Source: an uncultured Acidimicrobiaceae bacterium (GTDB lineage Bacteria; Actinomycetota; Acidimicrobiia; Spongiisociales; UBA5794). Taken from it: 5,939 bases of DNA. The stretch lies in the NCBI GenBank assembly GCA_947258635.1, contig CAMYJM010000183.1, forward strand, positions 1-5,939, given 5' to 3'. The notes under the pieces are model-generated. The model was not told the origin of the DNA. It saw only the letters and a program-made list of their open reading frames with translations, and ran no database searches. Positions 1 through 5,061 of this stretch are shown piece by piece (the first letter of the stretch is position 1; the number at the start of each line of letters is the position of its first letter). Both the position numbers and the translations under genes were made by a program.

Positions 1-408
1 GTGGGCCATCGACAAGAGCACCGGATCTGTCGAGCGAGTCGACTCGGCCATCCCGGTCATCGAATCGACAATCGGGGACCTCGGATATTCCGAGGAGGCT
101 TCGCCAGACGACTCGTAGTAGCAGTTGTAATCGAACGAATCATCGATTGTCACGTCGTTGCCCAGTATGTCCGTCATCTCGGCAGCCGAGATGACCGAGC
201 AGGTCGGCGGCAGCTCGCTCGCCACGGGTGCCGTCGTCGCAGGAGTGGCCGTGGTGGCTGTACCGCCGGCGCCGGGTGCGCGAGTCGACGAGGGAGCCAC
301 AGACGTCGGCGACTCGTCGGACCCACCGCAGGCGCCGACGAAGATCACGGCGGCGAGTAACCCGAATACAACTCGTCTGCTCATTCCCCGAACGTTCGGC
401 CACGTCAT
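1..408 (-). CDS. Secreted lipoprotein, DUF3558-like, N-terminal part (runs off the left edge)
   Basis: The visible part is 136 codons with no stop, so the C-terminus lies outside the window. The N-terminus is a lipoprotein signal peptide: a basic stretch with Arg11-Arg12, a hydrophobic core, and a lipobox FVGAC whose Cys27 would be lipidated and anchor the protein outside the membrane. A Thr/Ser/Pro/Ala linker (about residues 28-69) leads to a folded part beginning CSVISAAEMTDILG (from Cys70) with an NCYY motif (Cys96). The pattern of a cysteine, an acidic helix ending in LG, and a second cysteine before an aromatic resembles DUF3558-type actinobacterial lipoproteins; the two cysteines may form a disulfide. 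I chose the ATG at 408 because AAGGG lies 8 nt upstream; the in-frame ATG at 384 has no properly spaced SD. It is the third gene of a minus-strand cluster, 27 nt after the metalloprotease-like gene. Family assignment is tentative; the lipoprotein call is firm. Confidence 0.8.
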   Translation of the reverse strand, partial: MTWPNVRGMSRRVVFGLLAAVIFVGACGGSDESPTSVAPSSTRAPGAGGTATTATPATTAPVASELPPTCSVISAAEMTDILGNDVTIDDSFDYNCYYESSGEASSEYPRSPIVDSMTGMAESTRSTDPVLLSMAH

Positions 409-421
409 TGCCCCATCCCTT

Positions 422-439
422 CTGAGCCAGCAGGCTCAG
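422..439 (-). promoter_or_regulatory. Small inverted repeat across the stop codon between two lipoprotein genes
   Basis: Seven perfect base pairs (CTGAGCC / GGCTCAG) flank a 4-nt loop. The hairpin includes the TGA stop of the 627-aa gene (436-438) and ends just before the SD of the next gene. There is no T-tract, so it is not a classical terminator. It could tune downstream translation or protect an mRNA end; that role is inference. Confidence 0.35.
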
Positions 440-2319
440 TCATCGACCCTTGAGAACTCGAACTCACTGACGCCGCCCGGTGCCCTGGCGATCAGCCTGT
501 CTCCGGTGCAGATGAATGTGCTGGTGATTCTCCCGGGCCCCGTAACGAGCGAAGTGCTTTCTCCCGGAATCCAGCCACCATTGAACACGAAGAAGTCGAG
601 CGACGCGTTCCCGTTCAGCACCTCACCGGCGGTGCCGTTGGCGGTGACGGTGAAGTTGTAGCGGCCCGAGAACACCATCTTGACCCAGGGCGTCAGGCCC
701 GGCTCATCAATCCGAGCGTTGATTGGCACTTCAGGATCGAACACGGCTTCGCCGCGGCCGGTGCGGTCGATGATCATTGACATTGTCGCCAGGCCCCCGA
801 TGATCGCCTGGCCGGCGGCCCGATACTCCTCGCTCAACCAATTCCCGATCATGCAGGCCGGTACCGGCGGGTTCTCGCAGAAGTCCTCCAACGCCCAGCC
901 GGTAATGGTCAGCTCGGAGCCCTGGAGATGACCGCTCAGGCCGGCACGAGCCTGCCCGGGAATCGTCTGGCGGAAGATCGTATCAATGCCGGGACTGCCG
1001 TCAGGGCATTGGCATCCGCCCGGTTCAGTGCACAGCACCTCGGCCGCCGGCAGAGTGGCAATAACGCCGTCAGGGAATTGGACCATTCCCGCGCCGGGCG
1101 CGCTGATGGTGATGACGTCGGCCGATAGATCGGCCTGGTGGGTGGCGGCGGCGAGAACAGGAGCGGTCATCGTGGCCGATCCGCCTGAGCCGATCGCTCC
1201 GTGGTCCGTGGCGTCCGGCTTCACGTTCGGGATGCCCGGCCCGTTCTGGTCGAAGGTAGGCGCGTACTGCGGATCGCGAAAGTAGCCCGGGCCCCACGCT
1301 GTCACCATGTCGGGCCCACCGGTCGCCACAGCCGCCGCGTAGGCGCTGTCGCTCCCAGCGTCGCTCGCAGCCATGATGTCGAGGGCGGTAGCCCACAAGA
1401 GACCGCCGTGTTCATCGAGATGAGACCAGAATCCCACGCCGGAGTATGTGCGCTTGAATAGCGACGCGGTTCCACCCAGCAACCAGCCTTTCCACCACGC
1501 TGAATCGGTCGTTCCACCGGATATGGACTCGCCTGCCCATTCCGCCATGCCTTCCATCACCCAGGCGGGCCGCTGCGGCCACAGCGCCGGATTCCCGACC
1601 GTGTAGCTGTAGCAGTGAAACAACTCGTGGGCGACGAAGGACTCCAACTCGGTCGACGCTACACCGGCACTGTCGATCTGCTGGGCAACGTCAATCCCAA
1701 GCTTCCCGACCGTGACGACGCACTTCACCGGAGTGCCCGACCACCCGCCACTCGCATCCACCGGACGGGCGAACATCGCCCCATCGCCGTCAACAAACTT
1801 GGGGGCGATCTGGAGCTCGACCGGAATCCCCAAGGGCCGACCAAGCCTGGTGGACAGTTTTGCGAGGTCTTGCTCGATGAGCCCGAGCAAGGCGAGGCTA
1901 TCGACATCATCATCGGCCGCGGTGAGGATCGGCACCGCGGCTACGGCCAGGATCACCGAGTTGGACCCCACGGCATCGTTCGCCTCGCCTCGCACGTAAC
2001 GATCGACGGCTGCCTGCTGTTCTGCGCTCAGTTCATCCCAATGGCCGCGAACCCAGCGCAGCGCTCCGCTCGCCGACGGGATCAGCTCGCGGCGGCCTTC
2101 AGGGATCTCGACCCCGGGCAGCGAACCGATCGCAAGGGCGAACGCCTGCAGAGCCGTATCTAGCGGCACCACGTCTTCGTCCAGCTCGGCGACGAGCTGC
2201 TCGAAGGCGCTGGGATCGCTATCGCTTTCGCCCTCCGACCCTGCAGTCGTCGAGCAGGCCGCAGCCACCAGCGTGGCCACAACGATCCAGGATCCCCCGG
2301 TGCGGTTGATGGTTCTCAT
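436..2319 (-). CDS. Lipoprotein with a gluzincin-type (HExxH...E) zinc metalloprotease domain
   Basis: The product is 627 aa. Residues 1-22 form a lipoprotein signal peptide with lipobox VAAAC (Cys22), followed by a short acidic Ser/Gly linker. The centre carries HELFH at residues 231-235 and EGMAEW from Glu256, the spacing of a gluzincin: two zinc-binding histidines, catalytic Glu232 and a third ligand at Glu256. This matches the peptidase-MA-like pattern (HExxH, about 20-25 residues, P-W-x-x-E-G-x-A-E). The C-terminal part (about 489-627), starting CMIGNW, is probably a separate beta-rich domain; Cys430, 436, 438, 481, 489 and 604 suggest disulfides, fitting an exported protein. The frame stays open upstream to 2514, but I chose the ATG at 2319 because it immediately precedes the signal peptide, overlaps the upstream stop as ATGA, and has GGAGAG 11 nt before it. 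It is the middle gene of the cluster. The substrate is unknown. Some family members are inactive, but all expected zinc residues are present here. Confidence 0.87.
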   Translation of the reverse strand: MRTINRTGGSWIVVATLVAAACSTTAGSEGESDSDPSAFEQLVAELDEDVVPLDTALQAFALAIGSLPGVEIPEGRRELIPSASGALRWVRGHWDELSAEQQAAVDRYVRGEANDAVGSNSVILAVAAVPILTAADDDVDSLALLGLIEQDLAKLSTRLGRPLGIPVELQIAPKFVDGDGAMFARPVDASGGWSGTPVKCVVTVGKLGIDVAQQIDSAGVASTELESFVAHELFHCYSYTVGNPALWPQRPAWVMEGMAEWAGESISGGTTDSAWWKGWLLGGTASLFKRTYSGVGFWSHLDEHGGLLWATALDIMAASDAGSDSAYAAAVATGGPDMVTAWGPGYFRDPQYAPTFDQNGPGIPNVKPDATDHGAIGSGGSATMTAPVLAAATHQADLSADVITISAPGAGMVQFPDGVIATLPAAEVLCTEPGGCQCPDGSPGIDTIFRQTIPGQARAGLSGHLQGSELTITGWALEDFCENPPVPACMIGNWLSEEYRAAGQAIIGGLATMSMIIDRTGRGEAVFDPEVPINARIDEPGLTPWVKMVFSGRYNFTVTANGTAGEVLNGNASLDFFVFNGGWIPGESTSLVTGPGRITSTFICTGDRLIARAPGGVSEFEFSRVDD

Positions 2320-2801
2320 GGTGTGGGGATCTCTCCGAGCGTCTTGGCGGTTCGCTTCGAGGTCGTCGGGGGGCTGGAGGTGGTCGGAGCGACTGGCGGC
2401 GGCTCCGGGTTTTCCCCTTCCACGGTCACCGTGGCGATGGCCGGGCCTACCCACTCGCCAGCTGCGTTCCGCGTCCAGAGCGACAAGACATGTCGTCCCG
2501 GCGTTGGTTGCCAACCAAACTCGACCGTTACTAACTCGCCGGGCTCCGGTGTCAGTAGAGTTCTGGCGACGCGGGCGCCGTCAGCGTCGAGGCGTGCCCG
2601 ATCGACGCCGTTGGGCTCGGTGACGTGACCCACGATATGAATCGCGCCGTCAGCCTGGTCAAGAGTGGTTCCGTCGAGTGGGGCATCGATCCAAACAGAG
2701 GGCGGCCGAGCTGCAAACCCGAGCCCGGCACCGCCCGCCATGATCAAGAACCCCAGGGCGAGTGCCACCAACCGGCCACGTGCACCCGGCCATCTCGCCA
2801 T
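2316..2801 (-). CDS. Membrane-anchored protein with one bacterial Ig-like domain
   Basis: The product is 161 aa. It begins with a short basic segment (MARWPGARGR) and a hydrophobic Ala/Gly/Leu stretch to about residue 30, a signal anchor or uncleaved signal peptide without a lipobox cysteine. From PSVWIDAPLDG onward it has the pattern of a bacterial Ig-like domain: the strand motif 'P-x-V-x-I-x-x-P-x-D-G', 'V-x-G-H-V-x-E-P-x-G-V', and 'G-x-H-x-L-x-L-W-T-R-N-A-A-G-E-W' (about residues 35-127). A Pro/Thr/Ser-rich tail of about 35 residues ends the protein. The frame stays open to an ATG at 2897, but the ATG at 2801 has GGGGAGGG with a 9-nt spacer and directly precedes the hydrophobic segment, while the extension is low-complexity and lacks an SD. 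Its stop overlaps the start of the metalloprotease-like gene (ATGA), so the two are probably made together. A role as a surface adhesion or scaffold module is inference. Confidence 0.8.
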   Translation of the reverse strand: MARWPGARGRLVALALGFLIMAGGAGLGFAARPPSVWIDAPLDGTTLDQADGAIHIVGHVTEPNGVDRARLDADGARVARTLLTPEPGELVTVEFGWQPTPGRHVLSLWTRNAAGEWVGPAIATVTVEGENPEPPPVAPTTSSPPTTSKRTAKTLGEIPTP

Positions 2802-2980
2802 TCGACCACGCCCTCCCCTGCCGTCTAGCACGAGAACCGTTCCTCGGCCCAGGGGCGCAAGGCCTTCGAGCGGCAGTAGTTCCGGACAGTTTGGCATACG
2901 CTGTTAGCTCGCGTCGGCTGTGCGCAGGTTTCTTTGAAAAGGTTCGCCGTGCGGTGGCCGGACGCCAGATTCTCGAGCGG

Positions 2981-3000
2981 TATGCTGGACGATCGGAGGA
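2981..3000 (+). promoter_or_regulatory. Candidate -10 box and strong SD before the GrdB-like remnant
   Basis: TATGCT at 2981-2986 fits the actinobacterial -10 form TANNNT, and GGAGGA at 2995-3000 is a near-consensus SD 4 nt before the ATG at 3005. I see no convincing -35 box. The start signals thus look intact even though the coding region that follows appears truncated. Confidence 0.4.
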
Positions 3001-3004
3001 CGAC

Positions 3005-3226
3005 ATGAGTGACCGAGTGCAAACGCGAGTCCACCCCGCTTATCGAGTGTTCGTCAGCTACATCGACAAGTCGCGGGAGTACTACGCCGCCCACGGCTAC
3101 GAACGCCCTTACAGGTGGTCGCACAACGATGAGTCGCCGTTCACTGCCCTGGTCAAACCGCTCGGCGAAACCGAGCGTTCGACCAGCTTCGGTCAGCGAA
3201 GGCACCATCAAACCCCACCGCGTTAG
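3005..3226 (+). pseudogene. N-terminal remnant of a GrdB-like (glycine/sarcosine/betaine reductase family) protein
   Basis: The reading frame is 73 codons. Residues about 10-56, with the landmarks RVFVSYIDKSREYYAAHGY, ERPYRW and SPFTALVKPLGET, look like the start of the selenoprotein-B-like family found as stand-alone genes in many bacteria, whose members begin with a tyrosine-rich YID..R.YY...GY..PYRW segment followed by PFT.L.KPL. Family members then continue into a Rossmann-like core with a V-A-L-V-T-T type strand. Here residues 57-73 are an Arg/Ser/His-rich tail with no such strand, and neither other forward frame of 3166-3330 restores it. I read this as a deletion-type truncation, with the start signals (GGAGGA, 4-nt spacer) still intact. 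It is divergent from the Ig-like gene, and no partner reductase genes are nearby. The alternative is a real short protein that evolved from the remnant. Family recognition is from memory of motif order and is moderately sure. Confidence 0.5.
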
Positions 3227-3409
3227 AGCTCTGTCACAGAGCCGTCGCCGTTATCGCCGGTCGCGAGCAACGACTCGTCTGACCCGCGAGACGGACTTCG
3301 ATGCTCTGCAGCCTCGAAGCGTGTGAGAAACAACACTTGCCTATGCAATAGGACAAGATCCAAGAACCACATCCTGACCAGGGGAGATTCAGGGTTCAAA
3401 AACCACTTG
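3227..3409. other. Non-coding spacer between the gene remnant and the tRNA
   Basis: No reading frame with a credible start or SD was found here on either strand. Right after the TAG of the remnant there is a small hairpin, GCTCTG-TCA-CAGAGC (3228-3242), without a T-tract. The part next to the tRNA 3' end (3393-3404) has a weak GGTT-CAAA-AACC repeat with a five-base T-run on the tRNA strand, which might help end tRNA transcription. I see no duplicated tRNA 3' end, so there is no support for an integration site. Confidence 0.5.
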
Positions 3410-3483
3410 TGGGCCCGGCAGGACTCGAACCTGCGGCCAAGGGATTATGAGTCCCCTGCTCTAACCAACTGAGCTACGGGCCC
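3410..3483 (-). tRNA. tRNA with CAT anticodon (tRNA-Ile2 or elongator tRNA-Met)
   Basis: The 74-nt minus-strand segment folds as a complete cloverleaf: acceptor stem GGGCCCG / CGGGCCC, D arm GCTC...GAGC with the usual AGTTGGTTA loop, anticodon loop CTCATAA (anticodon at 3447-3449), variable loop TGGCC, and T arm GCAGG-TTCGAGT-CCTGC. The discriminator is A. CCA is not encoded: the genomic bases after the discriminator are CAAG, so CCA must be added after transcription. The anticodon stem ends in A-T rather than three G-C pairs and position 1:72 is paired, which excludes initiator tRNA. The GACTCATAATC...TTGG context resembles tRNA-Ile2, whose C34 is changed to lysidine by TilS so that it reads AUA. 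Elongator Met cannot be excluded from sequence alone. Confidence 0.95.
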
Positions 3484-3495
3484 GCTCGAAACTGC

Positions 3496-3501
3496 AGTGT
3501 A
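3496..3501 (-). promoter_or_regulatory. Candidate -10 box of the tRNA gene
   Basis: On the minus strand this reads TACACT, which fits TANNNT, and it lies 12 nt before the first base of the mature tRNA. No clear -35 hexamer is present; its expected position touches the base of the long palindrome at 3521-3572. Confidence 0.35.
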
Positions 3502-3520
3502 GAAGGCGCGACGACTTCTC

Positions 3521-3572
3521 CCGTTCTTGCGGACATACGCGCCATATTTGGCGCGTATATCCGCAAGAACGG
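3521..3572. repeat. 52-nt near-perfect palindrome (24-bp arms, 4-nt loop)
   Basis: The left arm 3521-3544 and right arm 3549-3572 are inverted copies over 24 positions with a single mismatch (C3534 opposite A3559); the loop is TATT. If transcribed from the minus strand the mismatch becomes a U-G wobble, so that RNA would be fully paired; on the plus strand it is a C-A mismatch. The palindrome sits between the tRNA and the TTGACA promoter of the ArsR-type gene. There is no T-tract or evident target-site duplication. Possible roles are a bidirectional insulator or terminator, a protein-binding or recombination site, or a miniature palindromic repeat. Its structure is directly visible; its function is not. 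Confidence 0.9.
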
Positions 3573-3592
3573 CATGAAACAAGATCACCCTC

Positions 3593-3621
3593 TTGACACA
3601 TGTGCAAACATATCGTACTGT
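3593..3621 (+). promoter_or_regulatory. Sigma-70-type promoter of the ArsR-type regulator operon
   Basis: TTGACA (3593-3598), a perfect -35, is followed by an exact 17-nt spacer and TACTGT (3616-3621), a good -10 of the TANNNT form. The predicted start falls near 3628, inside an inverted repeat. The leader to the ATG at 3660 is about 30 nt and contains the SD AAGGG (3646-3650). Confidence 0.8.
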
Positions 3622-3637
3622 TCGATGTAGATCGAAC
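3620..3637. promoter_or_regulatory. Operator-like inverted repeat at the transcription start of the regulator operon
   Basis: GTTCGAT-GTAG-ATCGAAC is a perfect 7-bp inverted repeat with a 4-nt centre. It starts inside the -10 box and covers the predicted transcription start, where a bound repressor would block RNA polymerase. A dimeric winged-helix regulator is encoded immediately downstream, so negative autoregulation is the natural reading. Binding is inferred. Confidence 0.6.
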
Positions 3638-3659
3638 GAGGCAGCAAGGGTAGAACCAC

Positions 3660-4754
3660 ATGACAGTTTCCGGACCGAAGGTGCGAGACTTCACCGACAG
3701 GCAGCGCTCGCTGAGCGTGAGCGTCGAGTCGGATCCGGTGTACGAGGTCCTGCTGGCGCTGTTCGTGTTCCATGGCGAGAGTGACCACGACCAGTACGAG
3801 GTCGGCACCGAACTTGCCCTGGCCGTCCAGGACAACGGCGACGAAACCCTCATCACCGACATAAAGGAGATGGGATCGTGGGCGCAGCTCGGACTCCCGA
3901 TGATCGGCGTCGCCCACGACCTGCCCGCTCCGCGCACCGTTGCCACCCTCGTGGCTGAGATCCGCCGGATGGATCCAACAGTCTTGCGATCGATGCTGCT
4001 GGAGTGCTGCGGACTAAAGCCGTCCCACGGCCATGACAAGGAAACAATCGAAAGAGCTGCTCAGGGCGACCAGGATGCGGTGCGCGAGCTGTTCGGCGAG
4101 TCTGAAGTCGCCGGCGTTCTCGAGCGGGATCCGGAGCAGATGCGCGAGGACATTGCGTCGGTCATCGAACGTTTTGGCGATGCCGTCGGCCCGTATCTCG
4201 CCGAACGTCAGGCCGTCCTCGACAGGGACGCGGCCGCCACCCGGGCGCTCGCCAAGACCATGAGCCCCGATCGGCTCGTCGAAAAGGTCACCAACGGGAT
4301 CACCTTCGAGATGCAGCCGCAGGTGAGCGGTGTGCTGCTGATCCCCTCGGTATCCATCCGTCCCTGGGTGGTGATCTCGGAGCATCAGACGCTCCGTGTC
4401 TTCTGCTATTCGGTCGCCGATGAGCACCTGGAAGCCGACGCCGACGCTCCGCCCGCATACCTGGTCGACACGTTCAAGGCGCTCGGCGACGAGCGCCGGC
4501 TCCGCATCCTGGGGATACTCGCAGAGGGCGACCTCGGGTTGAAGGAGATCGCCGAACGGGTCGACCTCGCCAAGTCGACGACCCACCATCACATGGGAAT
4601 CCTGCGCCGAGCCGGCCTGGTGCGCGTGATCATCGGCCGGGACGACCAGCGCTACAGCCTGCGCCGTGACTCCGTCCCCGAGACGGGACGCCTGCTGGAA
4701 GCCTTCCTGGCGGCCCGCCCCGCCGACCAAGAACCTCGAGAGGACCAAACATGA
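3660..4754 (+). CDS. ArsR-type winged-helix transcriptional regulator with a large N-terminal region
   Basis: The product is 364 aa. The C-terminal third (about residues 268-336) is a winged helix-turn-helix of the ArsR/HTH_20 type: FKALGDERRLRIL opens helix 1, GLKEIAERVDLAKSTTHHH forms the HTH with recognition helix near 304-317, and LVRVIIGRDDQRYSLR forms the wing. The classical metal-sensing ELCVCD box is absent (GDLGLKEIA here), so metal sensing at that site is unlikely. The roughly 260-residue N-terminal region starts with VSVESDPVYEVLLALFVF, reminiscent of the DUF5937-type region of other actinobacterial ArsR-like proteins, and is presumably the ligand-sensing or dimerisation part; Cys116-Cys117 are adjacent and could be redox-active. 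Simple ArsR proteins are about 100-120 aa, so this is a large subclass. The start has AAGGG 9 nt upstream. The gene lies behind a strong promoter with an operator-like repeat and overlaps the next gene by ATGA. The regulator call is firm; the signal is unknown. Confidence 0.92.
   Translation: MTVSGPKVRDFTDRQRSLSVSVESDPVYEVLLALFVFHGESDHDQYEVGTELALAVQDNGDETLITDIKEMGSWAQLGLPMIGVAHDLPAPRTVATLVAEIRRMDPTVLRSMLLECCGLKPSHGHDKETIERAAQGDQDAVRELFGESEVAGVLERDPEQMREDIASVIERFGDAVGPYLAERQAVLDRDAAATRALAKTMSPDRLVEKVTNGITFEMQPQVSGVLLIPSVSIRPWVVISEHQTLRVFCYSVADEHLEADADAPPAYLVDTFKALGDERRLRILGILAEGDLGLKEIAERVDLAKSTTHHHMGILRRAGLVRVIIGRDDQRYSLRRDSVPETGRLLEAFLAARPADQEPREDQT
4738..4744 (+). promoter_or_regulatory. 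SD site for the coupled 79-aa gene
   Basis: GAGAGGA lies 6 nt before the ATG at 4751, within the last codons of the regulator gene. Together with the ATGA overlap it supports translation of the small protein by coupling or re-initiation. Confidence 0.6.
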
Positions 4755-4990
4755 TCGGACTATCCGGCATCCACTATGCCGAGACAATGGCCCGCCATCG
4801 GGCCCGTGAAGTTGAGCGCCGCTCCGGCGAGGCCATCGTCCTCGCCGGATTTGCTCCCGGCCACCCGCTGCGAGCCCGCGTGGCAGCCGGCCTCATCCGG
4901 CTGGGAACGCGGCTCGCGCCGCGGCCGACCGAGCCACCGCGTCGAACCCACCCCACCCGGACTGCTGTTAGCCAACCCAGCCAGCGCTGA
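4751..4990 (+). CDS. Small arginine-rich protein of unknown function, coupled to the ArsR-type gene
   Basis: The product is 79 aa and I do not recognise its family. It has about 14 arginines and no cysteine, lipobox or long hydrophobic segment, so it is probably cytosolic. Residues about 8-28 (HYAETMARHRAREVERR onward) look like a charged helix. HPLRARVAAGLIRLGTRLAP (about 38-57) is a possible amphipathic helix; short basic helices of this type are seen in other small actinobacterial proteins. The tail (about 58-79) is rich in Pro, Thr and Arg and probably disordered. The start overlaps the regulator stop as ATGA with the SD GAGAGGA, which strongly supports it as a real, co-translated gene. 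Its position suggests a partner of the regulator, but that is inference; it could also be an independent membrane-surface or nucleic-acid-binding protein. Confidence 0.75.
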   Translation: MIGLSGIHYAETMARHRAREVERRSGEAIVLAGFAPGHPLRARVAAGLIRLGTRLAPRPTEPPRRTHPTRTAVSQPSQR

Positions 4991-5022
4991 CGACCGGCCG
5001 CCGTTTGCCTCCGGCCGGTCGT
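4990..5022 (+). terminator. GC-rich hairpin closing the regulator operon
   Basis: An 11-bp perfect stem (4990-5000 with 5012-5022, core CGACCGGCCG / CGGCCGGTCG) encloses an 11-nt loop. It begins on the last base of the TGA stop of the 79-aa gene. No T-tract follows, a form often seen in high-GC actinobacteria. It separates this operon from the next gene. Confidence 0.55.
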
Positions 5023-5048
5023 GGCGCGTCCGGGGCACCAAACCGCCG

Positions 5049-5061
5049 TAGTATCTCGGGG
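5049..5061 (+). promoter_or_regulatory. Candidate -10 box placing transcription start on the GTG (leaderless)
   Basis: TAGTAT at 5049-5054 fits TANNNT and lies 6 nt before the GTG at 5061, the spacing expected when transcription begins on the start codon. No SD precedes that GTG and no clear -35 is visible. Leaderless mRNAs starting with ATG or GTG are common in actinobacteria. Confidence 0.5.

Noticed and set aside
158..2163. Plus-strand reading frames of 167 and 182 codons opposite the lipoprotein genes
   Set aside because: They are shadows of minus-strand genes that have signal peptides and motifs; no start signals or domains were seen on the plus strand.
2320..2514. In-frame 65-codon extension of the 627-aa lipoprotein gene up to an ATG at 2514
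   Set aside because: It lies inside the Ig-like gene, has no signal-peptide character, and would bury the signal peptide that begins at 2319, where the ATGA overlap and SD support the start.
2802..2897. In-frame extension of the Ig-like gene to an ATG at 2897
   Set aside because: There is no SD before 2897, the extension is Gly/Arg/Leu low-complexity, and 2801 has a strong purine-rich SD at good spacing directly before the hydrophobic segment.
2762..3004. Extension of the GrdB-like reading frame upstream to 2762
   Set aside because: Most of it overlaps the start of the divergent gene and it has no family similarity; the ATG at 3005 has GGAGGA directly before it.
3227..3483. Integration site at the tRNA 3' end
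   Set aside because: I found no second copy of the tRNA 3' end and no integrase gene in the window, so the truncated gene nearby is not evidence enough.
4014..4787. 257-codon minus-strand reading frame opposite the ArsR-type gene
   Set aside because: It is antisense to a well-supported winged-helix gene, with no SD or recognisable domain; long antisense frames are expected at this GC content.
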